A stretch of DNA of 64,000 bases, taken from Bordetella sp. BOR01. GTDB lineage: Bacteria > Pseudomonadota > Gammaproteobacteria > Burkholderiales > Burkholderiaceae_B. The notes under the pieces were generated by a model. The model searched no databases, was not told the origin of the DNA, and was given only the letters and a program-made list of their open reading frames with translations. The stretch's first letter is position 1, and every line of letters begins with the position of its first letter. The DNA lies in NCBI RefSeq assembly GCF_019218885.1, contig NZ_JAHUWT010000004.1, forward strand, positions 733,647-797,646. Reading direction: 5' to 3'. Below, one piece after another: positions 10,804 to 20,271 of this stretch. Made by a program: the position numbers and the translations under genes.

Positions 10804-13263
10804 ATGCTCCGACAGCGAACCGGCTGCCGTCCAGCCCGACTGGCTAGCAACGTTTCTTGGCTTACCCGCTTTCGCACCCGGGAGTTCCGCGCCAACGCCA
10901 TGACCGTGGCGTGCGCTGCCGCGCTGACCCTGATCGGAACCCCTGAGAGCGCCGTTGCCCAATCCCCCCGGCAGGCCGTCACCAGCCGGCAACTGCAACT
11001 GTCCCTGCCCGCCCAGCCTCTGGCATTGACCATCGATGCGTTGGCGCGGCAATCGGGCGTGGGCATCGGGCTGGATGCCAGCCTGGCGACCGGGAAAAAC
11101 GCCCCTGCGCTGCAGGGTTCCATGACCCTGGGCCAGGCGCTGGACCGCGTACTGTCCGGATCGGGCCTGACCGCCGCCGCCAACGGATCGGGCGTCTCGA
11201 TCCGGCGCGAGAACGACTCTGTATCGACCCTGGAAGCCGTGACCGTCACCGCCGTCACGTCGCCCTGGGAGCTGCCACCGCCCTACGCCGGCGGGCAGGT
11301 TGCGCGCGGCGGCCGCGTAGGTCTGCTGGGCGATCTGGATTTCATGGACACGCCGTTCAATCAGACTAGCTATACCGCCCAGCTGATCGAGAACCAACAG
11401 GCACAGATGATTGCCGATGTCCTGGTCGGCGACCCGTCGGTACGCGACTCCGGACGCAAGTATGGCCAGGCATCCAACGCGTTTTTCATACGCGGACTTC
11501 CGTTTGCGACCATCGACGCCTCGTTCAACGGCCTGCGCGGCGTGTTTCCCAATTACCGCCAGCCCGTCGAGGCCCTGGAGCGCATCGAAGTGCTGAAAGG
11601 GCCGAACGCGTTGCTCAACGGAATGGGAACCAGCATCGCCGGCGACATCAATCTTGTGCCGAAACGGGCCGGACCAGAGCCGTTGACCCGTTTGAACGTC
11701 GGCTATATGTCGGACAGCGAGTACGGCACGCACCTTGACCTGGGGCGCCGATTTGGACAAGACGATGCCTGGGGCGTGCGCGTCAATGCCGTTTATCGCG
11801 ACGGAGACACCCCGATCGATGAGCAAAGCGGCAGGCTCGCCATGGGTGCCGTCGGGCTGGACTACCAGGGCGAGAAACTGCGGATGTCGCTGGACCTGAT
11901 TCACCAGGATATAAAGCTCGACAACGTTTCTCCGTTTTCATTCACATTCGCCACGCCCGACATTCCCAGCCCGCCCCCATCGGATAGCGCGATCTTGCTG
12001 GGCGGCAAGGCCGATCACGAAGAAACCACGGCCGCGTTCCGCGCCGAGTACGACTTCAGCGACGCGGTTTCCGCTTACGTGGCAGCGGGACATTTGAAGT
12101 CGCGCTCCGACACGGTAAACACCCAGGTTGCCAACATCATGCCCGACGGTAGCTACCAGGGCACGCTTTCCACCGACGCCTACGGCCTGGACAACACGAA
12201 CATCCAAGTGGGCGCGAATGTGAACTTCGCCACCGGCCCGGTGCAGCACAAGGTGGCCATCAGTGCTGACCGATACCACCAGCGCAGTTTCATGCGCTCC
12301 AGCGGGCGATCGGCCAATGGCCCCACCATGCCCGGCAACATCTACGAACCGATGGAAGGCCAATTGCCTGCCGTGCCCACCTCGGGCCGCTGGGTCTCGA
12401 ATGGAACCGTCGATCGAGAAAGCATCGCCGTGGCCGACACCCTGTCGTTCATTGAAGATCGGGTGAACCTGATCGTGGGCGTGCGCAAGCAGTATGTCGA
12501 GCAGGAAGGCGCGGTGCGCGGCGGAACTGTCCATTACAAGGACGACGCCTGGACTCCCATGGTCGGCCTGGTGGTCAAGCCCCGGCATGACCTCTCTTTG
12601 TATGCCAACTACGTTCAGGGGTTATTGCAGGGGTCGACGGTGCGCGATGTGAGCTCACCCGATAACGGCAAGATGTTCCCGCCCTACAAGGCCGAGCAGT
12701 ACGAGGTGGGCATCAAGAAAGACTTTGGCGAGTTCGCCACGACGGTCAGCTTGTTCCAGATCGAGCAGCCCACGCAATTGGTCGACCCCATTACCCGGGA
12801 ATACAGCCAGGACGGCCAGCAGCGCAACCGCGGCATCGAATGGAACATGTTTGGCGACCTGACGCCGCAACTGAGCGTGCTGGGCGGCATCAGCTATGTT
12901 CGTGCCGAACTGACCAAGACGGCGGGCGGGCTCAACGAGGGCCACCAGGCTCCCGGCATACCCAAGCTGCAAGCCAACCTGGGCATCGAATGGCACGTAC
13001 CCGCGGTAACCGGGCTGACCCTGGGCGCACGGGTCATCCGCACCGGCGCCGCCTATCTCGACGCGGCCAATACCCAACGGATCAGTGGGTGGACCCGCTA
13101 CGACGTCGGGGCACGCTATGCCACGCGCATCGGCGGCAAAGAGGTCACCTTCCGAGGCACCGTCGAGAACGTATTCAACAAAAACTACTGGATTGGGGTC
13201 AATGGCGGTGCGGTACTGAGCGCACCGCGCACTTTCCTGTTGTCCGCATCCATTGATTTCTAG
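10804..13263 (+). CDS. TonB-dependent siderophore receptor with N-terminal signalling domain
   Basis: Outer-membrane receptor, 819 residues. After an unusually long N-terminal region comes a hydrophobic signal core (MTVACAAALTLIGTPESAVA) and then a secretin/TonB N-terminal (STN) domain at about 65-120, which speaks to FecR. A TonB box-like VTVTAV, a plug (FFIRGLPF, RIEVLKGPNALLNGMG) and a beta-barrel ending in phenylalanine follow. The ATG at 10804 has AGGACG upstream; a TTG at 10741 is a weaker alternative. A short AGGGG/CCCCT hairpin (10771-10789 region) precedes the ribosome site. Plug motifs point to a siderophore rather than heme. Confidence 0.92.
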   Translation: MLRQRTGCRPARLASNVSWLTRFRTREFRANAMTVACAAALTLIGTPESAVAQSPRQAVTSRQLQLSLPAQPLALTIDALARQSGVGIGLDASLATGKNAPALQGSMTLGQALDRVLSGSGLTAAANGSGVSIRRENDSVSTLEAVTVTAVTSPWELPPPYAGGQVARGGRVGLLGDLDFMDTPFNQTSYTAQLIENQQAQMIADVLVGDPSVRDSGRKYGQASNAFFIRGLPFATIDASFNGLRGVFPNYRQPVEALERIEVLKGPNALLNGMGTSIAGDINLVPKRAGPEPLTRLNVGYMSDSEYGTHLDLGRRFGQDDAWGVRVNAVYRDGDTPIDEQSGRLAMGAVGLDYQGEKLRMSLDLIHQDIKLDNVSPFSFTFATPDIPSPPPSDSAILLGGKADHEETTAAFRAEYDFSDAVSAYVAAGHLKSRSDTVNTQVANIMPDGSYQGTLSTDAYGLDNTNIQVGANVNFATGPVQHKVAISADRYHQRSFMRSSGRSANGPTMPGNIYEPMEGQLPAVPTSGRWVSNGTVDRESIAVADTLSFIEDRVNLIVGVRKQYVEQEGAVRGGTVHYKDDAWTPMVGLVVKPRHDLSLYANYVQGLLQGSTVRDVSSPDNGKMFPPYKAEQYEVGIKKDFGEFATTVSLFQIEQPTQLVDPITREYSQDGQQRNRGIEWNMFGDLTPQLSVLGGISYVRAELTKTAGGLNEGHQAPGIPKLQANLGIEWHVPAVTGLTLGARVIRTGAAYLDAANTQRISGWTRYDVGARYATRIGGKEVTFRGTVENVFNKNYWIGVNGGAVLSAPRTFLLSASIDF

Positions 13264-13285
13264 TCCCACTGTCCGGAGATTCGCA

Positions 13286-14014
13286 ATGAAGAAACTGTTG
13301 TCCACGGCCATCGCCACCCTGGGCCTTGCCGCAAGCGCCCATGCCCACCAGATCTGGATAGAGCAACCCGAAGGCCAGTCCGCCGTGATCCGGTTTGGCG
13401 AGTTCGGCGACAACCTGCGCGAAACCTCGCCGGGTTTGCTCGACAACTTTGGCAAACCCACTGCCACCATGATCTCGGACAAGGGCGAGCAAAGTGCCAA
13501 CGCAGCCAAGTCCGCCGACGGTTTCACCCTGCCCTTCAAGGCCGGCGAAGGCGACACCATCGTGGCCGAAGACGCCGCGTTCCCGTTGCGCACATTCAAG
13601 CAGGGCGACAAGACAATCACCAGTTGGTACCGCCCGGCGGCACGCTACGTGGCGGATTTCGCCGAACAGGCGCCCAAGCTCGCGCTGGACGTCGTTCCCG
13701 CAGGCCAGCCCGGTACCTTCAAGGTCTTCTTCGACGGCAAGCCGCTGCCTTCGGCCAAGGTGGCCATCGTGGTGCAGTCGGGATGGGCCCAGGAAACCCG
13801 TTCGGACGACCAAGGCGTCGTCAGCTTCAACCTGCCCTGGAAAGGCAGCTACGTGCTGGAAGCCGCCCACATCGACCGCAAGCCGGGCGAACGTCCTGGC
13901 AAGGACAGCCCCGAGAAGTACGACGGCATCAACTATGTGACCACGCTGCATGTCAGCCAGCCCGATGGCCTGGAACCCATTCCGGCCGGACCGCAAGCCA
14001 AACCCAATAAATGA
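13286..14014 (+). CDS. DUF4198 periplasmic protein of the iron cassette
   Basis: Secreted protein of 242 residues with a clear signal peptide (residues 1-20, ending SAHA) before HQIWIEQ. The sequence fits DUF4198, a family with carboxypeptidase-regulatory or transthyretin-like beta folds that occurs beside metal-uptake genes. The PSAKVAIVVQSGW and GVVSFNLPWKGSYVLEA segments are typical of such beta-sandwich repeats. It starts 22 bp after the receptor with CGGAG before the ATG, so it is co-transcribed. A role in handling the metal or chelate in the periplasm is likely but unproved. Confidence 0.75.
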   Translation: MKKLLSTAIATLGLAASAHAHQIWIEQPEGQSAVIRFGEFGDNLRETSPGLLDNFGKPTATMISDKGEQSANAAKSADGFTLPFKAGEGDTIVAEDAAFPLRTFKQGDKTITSWYRPAARYVADFAEQAPKLALDVVPAGQPGTFKVFFDGKPLPSAKVAIVVQSGWAQETRSDDQGVVSFNLPWKGSYVLEAAHIDRKPGERPGKDSPEKYDGINYVTTLHVSQPDGLEPIPAGPQAKPNK

Positions 14015-14015
14015 C

Positions 14016-14315
14016 ATGAGTACGCCTGTTGCAAAGGCCCGCAATAGCGGGCCACTGCTTTCGCGCATCGTGGCCGCCGTGTTCGGCGGCTACGCGCTGG
14101 CCGCCCTGACCAGCGTGGCCGCAGCGGCACTGCCGATGAGCCGAACCGAAGCGGTGCTGGCCGGCATGCTGCTGAGCTTCGTGGTCTATGCGTTGGCGGT
14201 CGTCTGGGTGTTCGCCGTGCGTTCGGCCACACGCGCCTGGGCCGGCCTGCTGCTGGCGGCCGCGCCGTTGCTGCTGGCGGCCTGGCCGGTCTGGAATGGA
14301 AACGGTGCAGCATGA
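14016..14315 (+). CDS. DUF3649 small membrane protein, iron-uptake associated
   Basis: Protein of 99 residues with three predicted membrane segments (about 18-40, 47-67 and 74-92). It fits DUF3649, small proteins nearly always encoded with PepSY and DUF3325 partners behind ferric-siderophore receptors. The ATG at 14016 lies one base after the DUF4198 stop codon, and the end overlaps the PepSY start as ATGA. Such coupling suggests fixed stoichiometry in one membrane complex. Confidence 0.78.
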   Translation: MSTPVAKARNSGPLLSRIVAAVFGGYALAALTSVAAAALPMSRTEAVLAGMLLSFVVYALAVVWVFAVRSATRAWAGLLLAAAPLLLAAWPVWNGNGAA

Positions 14316-15934
14316 AGCCCCCTCACCTCTCGACGACCGCCTCTGCGAAGAAGGCACCCGGCCTGCGCCAGACGATGTCCGACCTGCACATCTGGACGGG
14401 GCTGCTGGTTGGCTGGCTTCTATATGCCATGTTCCTGACCGGAACAGTGGCTTACTTCCGCGACGAGATGTCCCAATGGATGCGCCCCGAGCTGCCGGCG
14501 CAGCAGCAGGTGCCCGATGCCGCCGAAGTCGCCCAGCGCCTGACAGGCACCCTGGCCCAACTGGCGCCCGCCAGCCCGCAATGGAGTTTCAGCCTGCCGG
14601 ACGAGCGCAACAACGTTGCCAATGCATTCTGGCGCAACCCCGATATTCCCGGTCGCCGTGGTTTCGAGCGCGCCACTTTCGACCCGTCCACCGGCCAGAA
14701 GCTGAGCGCGCGGGAGACCACCGGCGGCGATTTTTTCTACCGCTTCCATTTCAATTTCCACTACATGCCCGTGCTGTGGGGACGCTGGCTCGCGGGCCTC
14801 TGTGCCATGTTCATGTTGGTGGCAATCATCAGCGGCGTGATCACGCACAAGAAGATCTTCGTGGATTTCTTCACTTTCCGCTGGGGCAAGGGCCAGCGCT
14901 CCTGGCTGGACGCGCACAACGCGCTATCGGTGTTCGGGCTGCCCTTCCACCTGATGATCACCTACAGCGGGCTGGTAACACTGATGCTGCTGTACATGCC
15001 CTGGGGCAGCGACGCGGTGTTCAAGACGCCGCTCGAACGACAAGCGCTGACCGCCGAAATGAACTCCTTCGTGCCAGCCGGCAAACCGCGCGGCGAAAAG
15101 GCCGAGCTCGCGCCGGTAGCCGGCATGGTCCGTCAGGCGCAGGAGCGCTGGGGCCGGGACAACATCGGCCGCGTAGCGATCAACAACCCGGGCGACGCCG
15201 CGGCCCGGGTGGTACTGGTGCGCGGCGACCTCCAGCGCGCCTCGGTCAGCCCGCAATACGTGGTGTTCGACGGCGTGAGCGGCAAGCTGCTGCAGGTCAA
15301 GGACAACGTCGGTCCAACGGCCGAGACACGCGGCGTAGTCTATGCGTTGCACTTGGGACGCTTCGCCGACACCACGGTACGCTGGCTGTACTTCCTGGTC
15401 AGCCTGGCCGGCACCGCGATGGTGGGCACCGGCCTGGTATTGTGGACAGTCAAGCGACGCGCCAGGCTGCCCGATCCCGAACGGCCCCACTTCGGCTTCC
15501 GGCTCGTAGAACGGCTGAACATCGCGGGCATCGCCGGGCTGTCGATCGCGATGACCGCCTTCCTTTGGGCCAACCGGCTGTTGCCCACCGGCATGGCCCG
15601 GCGCGGCGAATGGGAGATCCACCTGTTCTTCATCGCCTGGGCGCTGGCGTTGGCGCATGCGCTGCTGCGGCCGGCCAAGCGGGCGTGGCTGGAACAACTT
15701 TGGCTGGCCGCGGCGCTGCTGGTGCTGCTGCCGGTGCTCAATGCACTTGCAACCGGCCGGGGCTTGTTCGCCAGCCTTGCCGCCGCAGACTGGCTGTACG
15801 CCGGCTTCGATCTGACGCTGCTGGCGCTGGGCGGCCTGCATACCGTGCTGGCGATCCGCGCCGCGCGACACCGGCCCAGGGCGGCCAGGCCGGCCGGACG
15901 CCCAGCGGTGCCCGCCGCGGGAGACGGCACATGA
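14312..15934 (+). CDS. PepSY-associated transmembrane protein (probable ferric-siderophore reductase)
   Basis: Inner-membrane protein, 540 residues, with PepSY-associated helices: one near the N-terminus (GLLVGWLLYAMFLTGTVAYF), a pair around 165-235 and further helices in the last third. Histidines lie in or near the helices (DLHIWTGLL, FHFNFHYMP, HNALSVFGLPFHL), the arrangement expected for heme-linked electron transfer in this family. It overlaps DUF3649 and DUF3325 genes at both ends by 4 nt. Reductive iron release at the inner membrane is the likely task. Confidence 0.85.
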   Translation: MKPPHLSTTASAKKAPGLRQTMSDLHIWTGLLVGWLLYAMFLTGTVAYFRDEMSQWMRPELPAQQQVPDAAEVAQRLTGTLAQLAPASPQWSFSLPDERNNVANAFWRNPDIPGRRGFERATFDPSTGQKLSARETTGGDFFYRFHFNFHYMPVLWGRWLAGLCAMFMLVAIISGVITHKKIFVDFFTFRWGKGQRSWLDAHNALSVFGLPFHLMITYSGLVTLMLLYMPWGSDAVFKTPLERQALTAEMNSFVPAGKPRGEKAELAPVAGMVRQAQERWGRDNIGRVAINNPGDAAARVVLVRGDLQRASVSPQYVVFDGVSGKLLQVKDNVGPTAETRGVVYALHLGRFADTTVRWLYFLVSLAGTAMVGTGLVLWTVKRRARLPDPERPHFGFRLVERLNIAGIAGLSIAMTAFLWANRLLPTGMARRGEWEIHLFFIAWALALAHALLRPAKRAWLEQLWLAAALLVLLPVLNALATGRGLFASLAAADWLYAGFDLTLLALGGLHTVLAIRAARHRPRAARPAGRPAVPAAGDGT

Positions 15935-16215
15935 ATCACCTTGCCGTACAGTTGCTTTCGCTACTGGCTTTCGGCGCGCTGGCACTGGCCATGGAGCGCC
16001 ACCAAGAAGATTTTTTCGAGCGCCCTTTGTCACCCACGACGACGCGATGGCTGCGCCTGACAGGTTGGCTCGCCCTGGTGCTGGCACTGCTCGCGGCCAT
16101 ACTGGGCCAGGGCTGGGCCCTGGGGCTGGTCAGCTACAGCGGCCACACCAGCTTGGCTGCCGGGCTGGTCTTTGCCACCTTGCTCGTGTGGCAGCGACGA
16201 AAGACTCGGCGCTGA
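15931..16215 (+). CDS. DUF3325 small membrane protein
   Basis: Protein of 94 residues with three hydrophobic helices (about 3-19, 41-62, 70-87) and the short motif MERHQEDFF. It matches DUF3325, the usual last partner of the PepSY iron-reduction set. The ATG overlaps the PepSY stop codon. It ends the iron cassette; a small GGCCCT/AGGGCC hairpin lies about 20 bp downstream but lacks a T-run. Confidence 0.75.
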   Translation: MNHLAVQLLSLLAFGALALAMERHQEDFFERPLSPTTTRWLRLTGWLALVLALLAAILGQGWALGLVSYSGHTSLAAGLVFATLLVWQRRKTRR

Positions 16216-16369
16216 CCTAGGAATTACCCCTACGCGGCCCTTTCCAGGGCCTGAGGGCGCTTCGTGCGTCTTAGAATTGCACGGTTTGTGACAGTCGCCG
16301 CAGGCATCCCTGGCGGTGTTCCTGATGGCGCAAGGCCATCCGTCCATGATTCCTTACCAAGGATCTTCC

Positions 16370-17344
16370 ATGCAAAAGAACCTTTCCCTGCTGGCCGGCT
16401 GCTTCGTGCTGGCCTTCAGCACCGGCGCCGTTGCCCAGACCACCTGGGACTTGCCCAGCGCCTATCCGGCCAGCAACTTCCATGTCGAGAACCTGAACAC
16501 CTTCATCAAGGATGTCGAGAGCCTGTCGGGCGGCAAGCTGAAGATCACGCTGCACAACAACGCATCGCTGTACAAGGCCCCCGAGATCAAGCGCGCCGTG
16601 CAGGGCAACCAGGCCCAGATCGGCGAAATCCTGCTGACCAACTACGCCAACGAAGATCCGGTCTACGCGCTGGACGGCCTGCCCTTCCTGGCCACCGGCT
16701 ACCCCGCCTCGTTCAAGCTTTACCAGGCGCAGAAGCCCTACCTGGAAAAGAAACTGGCATCGCAGGGCATGATGCTGCTGTACGCGGTGGCGTGGCCCCC
16801 GCAAGGCATTTTCGCCAACAAGGAACTGAACAAGGTCGAAGACCTGAAAGGCCTGAAATGGCGCGCCTACAGCCCGGTCACGGCCAAGATCGCCGAACTG
16901 GTCGGCGCGCAACCCGTCACCGTGCAGCAGGCCGAACTGGCCCAGGCCATGGCCACCGGCGTGATCGATTCGTACATGTCATCGGCCTCGACCGGCTACG
17001 ACACCAAGACCTACGAGTACATCAAGAAGTGGTACGACACCCAGGCCTGGCTGCCCAAGAACGCCATCATCGTCAACAAGAAAGCCTACGACGCGCTGGA
17101 CCCCGCCACCCAGGAAGCCCTGAAGAAGGCCGGCGCGCAGGCCGAGGAACGCGGCTGGAAGCTGTCGGAAGAAAAGAACAAGTGGTATCAGCAAGAACTG
17201 ACCAAGAACGGCCTGCAGATCATCACGCCCACGCCCGAGCTGCAATCCGGCATGACCAAGGTCGGTGAGCGTATGGTCGACGAATGGCTCGAACGATCCG
17301 GTGCCGACGGCAAGGCCATGGTCGAAGCCTATCGCAAGATGTAA
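16370..17344 (+). CDS. TRAP transporter solute-binding protein (DctP type), first system
   Basis: Periplasmic receptor of a tripartite ATP-independent transporter, 324 residues with a signal peptide of about 22 residues ending AVAQ. DctP-family features are visible: TTWDLPSAYPASNFHVENL at the mature start, the GLKWRAYSP strand near 163, and a domain-swap region with IDSYMSSASTGYDTKTYEY. In this family an Arg in the xLRA/WRA position pairs with the ligand carboxylate; here it is the Arg of KWRAY. The DctQ and DctM genes follow directly. The ligand is probably a carboxylate of unknown identity. Confidence 0.92.
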   Translation: MQKNLSLLAGCFVLAFSTGAVAQTTWDLPSAYPASNFHVENLNTFIKDVESLSGGKLKITLHNNASLYKAPEIKRAVQGNQAQIGEILLTNYANEDPVYALDGLPFLATGYPASFKLYQAQKPYLEKKLASQGMMLLYAVAWPPQGIFANKELNKVEDLKGLKWRAYSPVTAKIAELVGAQPVTVQQAELAQAMATGVIDSYMSSASTGYDTKTYEYIKKWYDTQAWLPKNAIIVNKKAYDALDPATQEALKKAGAQAEERGWKLSEEKNKWYQQELTKNGLQIITPTPELQSGMTKVGERMVDEWLERSGADGKAMVEAYRKM

Positions 17345-17350
17345 GCCCGC

Positions 17351-17851
17351 ATGCGCCGTTTTCTCGATACCTTGTACAGCATGGCCGGCCTGTTGGCCGG
17401 CCTCTGCATGATAGGCGTGCTGGCTTCGGTGCTGGCCGCCATCATCGCCCGCCAGATGGGCTGGAACATTCCCGGCACCGACGCCTACGCGGGCTACTTC
17501 ATGGCCGCGGCCGGCTTCCTGGCGCTGGCCACCACGTTCAAGCATGGCGAGCATATACGCGTCACCCTGCTGCTGAACTCGCTGGCCCGGCGCAACGGCC
17601 GGCGGCTCGATATCTTCGCGCTGGCGGTCGGCACGGCGCTGGCCGCGTCGTTCGCCTATTTCAGCATCAAGCTGGTGCACGACTCCCGGCTCTATAACGA
17701 CATATCCACCGCCAACGATGCCACGCCGCTCTGGATCCCGCAGATCGCCATGGCGGTAGGCACCGTGCTGTTCCTGGTGTCCCTGGTCGACGAACTGGTG
17801 CGCCGCCTGCGCGGCATGCCCGCCCCTACTTCGCAGCAAACCCATGAATGA
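17351..17851 (+). CDS. TRAP transporter small membrane subunit (DctQ type), first system
   Basis: Four-helix inner-membrane subunit of 166 residues. Helices are visible at about 10-32, 47-65, 88-107 and 130-148. The loop EHIRVTLLLN after helix 2 is characteristic of DctQ. It starts 7 bp after dctP and overlaps dctM by 8 nt. It forms the complex that takes solute from DctP and uses the sodium gradient. Confidence 0.9.
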   Translation: MRRFLDTLYSMAGLLAGLCMIGVLASVLAAIIARQMGWNIPGTDAYAGYFMAAAGFLALATTFKHGEHIRVTLLLNSLARRNGRRLDIFALAVGTALAASFAYFSIKLVHDSRLYNDISTANDATPLWIPQIAMAVGTVLFLVSLVDELVRRLRGMPAPTSQQTHE

Positions 17852-19145
17852 AGCTCTAGTCATCACTCTGCTGGTCATCTCGATCTTTGCATTGCTGGGC
17901 TGCGGGGTCTGGGTCGGCCTGACCCTGGCGGGCACCGCCTGGATAGGCATGGAAATCTTCTCCAGCCGGCCGGCCGGCGATGCCATGGCGGTCACCGTCT
18001 GGGGCGCCGCCTCGAGCTGGACGCTGACCGCCCTGCCCCTGTTCCTGTGGATGGGCGAGATACTGTTTCGCACACGCCTGTCCGAAGACCTGTTCAAGGG
18101 CCTGGCGCCCTGGCTGAACCGCCTGCCGGGCCGGCTGCTGCACACCAACGTGATCGGCTGCGCGATTTTCGCGGCGGTCTCGGGCTCGTCGGCCGCCACT
18201 TGCGCCACCGTGGGCAAGATGACCATCCCCGAACTGAAGCGGCGCGGCTATCCCGAAGACAAGGTGCTGGGCACGCTGTCGGGCGCGGGCACCCTGGGCC
18301 TGCTGATCCCGCCGTCGATCATCATGATCGTCTATGGCGTGGCGGCCGATGTGTCCATCGCCAAGCTCTTCATCGCCGGCATCGTGCCCGGCATCATGCT
18401 GGCCGCGCTGTTCATGGGCTACATCGCCTGGTGGGCCATCCGCAACCCCGGCCGGGTACCGGCCGCCGACCAGGACATGACGTTGCGCCAGAAGCTGTAC
18501 CAGTCGCGCCATCTGATCCCGGTAATGGTGCTGATCGCCGCCGTGCTGGGCTCGATCTACGCCGGCATTGCCACGGCTACCGAGGCCGCCGCCATCGGCG
18601 TGGTGGGTGCGCTGGCGCTGTCCATCGTGCAGGGCTCGCTGACAATCGCGACCTTCACCCAGTCGCTGATGGGCGCCACCCGCCTGTACTGCATGATCGC
18701 GCTGATCCTGGCCGGCGCCCAGTTCCTGACGCTGTCGATGGGCTATATCGGCCTGCCGCGTGCGCTGGCCGAATGGATCGGCGGGCTGGGGCTGTCGCAG
18801 TTCTGGCTGATCATGGCCCTGATGGTCTCCTATGTCGTGCTGGGCTGCTTTCTTGACGGCATTTCCATCGTCGTGCTGACCATGGGCGTGCTGCTGCCCA
18901 CCGTGCAGGCCGCCGGCATCGACCTGATCTGGTTCGGCATCTTCGTGGTGCTCGTGGTGGAAATGGCCCAGATCACGCCGCCCGTAGGTTTCAACCTGTT
19001 CGTGCTGTCAGGTATGACGGGCCGCGAATTGCCCTACATTGCCCGGGCATCGCTGCCGATGTTCATCCTGATGATCGGCGCGGTGCTGCTGTTGTATGTA
19101 CTGCCCGGCATCGCCACCTGGCTGCCCCAGAACATGCGTATGTAA
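17844..19145 (+). CDS. TRAP transporter large permease (DctM type), first system
   Basis: Polytopic carrier of 433 residues with 11-13 hydrophobic segments. DctM signatures are present: the SGSSAATCATVGKMTIPELKRRGY region (quoted in part: SGSSAATCATVGKM) near 112 and the GLLIPPSIIMIVYG segment near 152. It also has ATEAAAIGVVGAL, and EMAQITPPVGFNLFVL near the C-terminus. It ends 58 bp before a porin gene on the same strand. Confidence 0.93.
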   Translation: MNEALVITLLVISIFALLGCGVWVGLTLAGTAWIGMEIFSSRPAGDAMAVTVWGAASSWTLTALPLFLWMGEILFRTRLSEDLFKGLAPWLNRLPGRLLHTNVIGCAIFAAVSGSSAATCATVGKMTIPELKRRGYPEDKVLGTLSGAGTLGLLIPPSIIMIVYGVAADVSIAKLFIAGIVPGIMLAALFMGYIAWWAIRNPGRVPAADQDMTLRQKLYQSRHLIPVMVLIAAVLGSIYAGIATATEAAAIGVVGALALSIVQGSLTIATFTQSLMGATRLYCMIALILAGAQFLTLSMGYIGLPRALAEWIGGLGLSQFWLIMALMVSYVVLGCFLDGISIVVLTMGVLLPTVQAAGIDLIWFGIFVVLVVEMAQITPPVGFNLFVLSGMTGRELPYIARASLPMFILMIGAVLLLYVLPGIATWLPQNMRM

Positions 19146-19156
19146 GTGAAGAAGGC

Positions 19157-19175
19157 GCCCGGCCACGAGCCGGGC
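19157..19175 (+). other. Intercistronic hairpin between dctM and the porin gene
   Basis: GCCCGGC and GCCGGGC form a 7-bp perfect stem with a 5-base loop. The following sequence (AAGTAAAAGC) has no T-run, so it may partly stop or stabilise the TRAP transcript rather than terminate it fully. The porin ribosome site GGAGG lies 19 bp downstream. Confidence 0.5.
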
Positions 19176-19203
19176 AAGTAAAAGCTGTACCGGAGGAAAC
19201 ACC

Positions 19204-20262
19204 ATGAAGAAAACCGCTATTGCGCTGCTGGCCCTGAGCGGGCTGGCCGCGGGCACGGCCGCGGCCGAAACCAGCGTCACGCTGTACGGCATCGCCGACA
19301 TCAGCATGCGCTATCTCAGCCGCGGCAGCCACGATGACGGCAGCCGCTTCGGCCTGGCCAACGGCGCCATTTCCAACAGCCGCTGGGGCCTGCGCGGCAC
19401 CGAAGACCTGGGCGATGGCATGAAAGCGTTCTTTCGCCTGGAAAACGGCTTCAACATGCAGAACGGCAACGGATCGGACCCCGACAAGACGTTCAGCCGG
19501 CTGGCCTACCTGGGCCTGGACGGCGGCGCCATCGGCACGCTGACGCTGGGCTTGCAGAACACGCCCATGTTCAACCTGCTGGCCGACCATTTCGACCCGC
19601 TGACGGTGGGCAACTATGACCAGAACGCCTGGCTGCCGGCCGCCATGTCGCGCGTGCGCACCAGCAACATGGTCACGTACGCCAACACGCTGGGCGACCT
19701 GGCGCTGGTATTGTCCTACGCCAATGGCGAAGACTACGACGACCGCAAGGTGGGCTCGCAGTACGGCGCCTCGCTGCGCTACACCTTCGGCCAGTTCGCC
19801 GTGGGCGGCGCCTACCAGCATACCTATTCCGAAACGACCTCTGACGATCGCCAGCGCGTCTGGAACCTGAATGCCTCTTACCAGTTCGAAAGCGCCAAGG
19901 TATTCGCGGGCTACTTCAGCGGCCGCGATGAAACCGGCTTCGTGAACGCCGTCATGGGCGGCACGCCCGTGCCCGGCCTGGACCGCGAAGACGACGGCTA
20001 CTTCGCCGGCGTGACCTGGCAGGCCACGCCGCGCTGGGCCATCACGGGCGCGGGTTACTACGACCGCAGCAAGAACGTGGTCGAATCCGGCGACAAGGGC
20101 AAGCGCTATGCACTGGTGGCAGTGGCCGAATACGCCCTGTCCAAGCGTTCGCAGGTATACGGCACCGTCGACTACAACAAGGTCAAGGACGCGGCCCGCG
20201 ACGAAATCGCCGGCAGCGGCAGCCAGGTGGGCGCGGCGGTGGGCTTCCGGCACATTTTCTGA
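19204..20262 (+). CDS. Gram-negative general porin
   Basis: Outer-membrane trimeric porin of the betaproteobacterial OmpC-like family, 352 residues. The signal peptide ends AAA at residue 21, before ETSVTLYG, the standard first strand. SRWGLRGTEDLGDGMKAFF near 60 and the closing strand GAAVGFRHIF with terminal Phe are diagnostic. Its position behind the TRAP genes suggests that it carries their substrate across the outer membrane. A strong GGAGG site precedes the ATG. Confidence 0.92.
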   Translation: MKKTAIALLALSGLAAGTAAAETSVTLYGIADISMRYLSRGSHDDGSRFGLANGAISNSRWGLRGTEDLGDGMKAFFRLENGFNMQNGNGSDPDKTFSRLAYLGLDGGAIGTLTLGLQNTPMFNLLADHFDPLTVGNYDQNAWLPAAMSRVRTSNMVTYANTLGDLALVLSYANGEDYDDRKVGSQYGASLRYTFGQFAVGGAYQHTYSETTSDDRQRVWNLNASYQFESAKVFAGYFSGRDETGFVNAVMGGTPVPGLDREDDGYFAGVTWQATPRWAITGAGYYDRSKNVVESGDKGKRYALVAVAEYALSKRSQVYGTVDYNKVKDAARDEIAGSGSQVGAAVGFRHIF

Positions 20263-20271
20263 CCGGACGAG

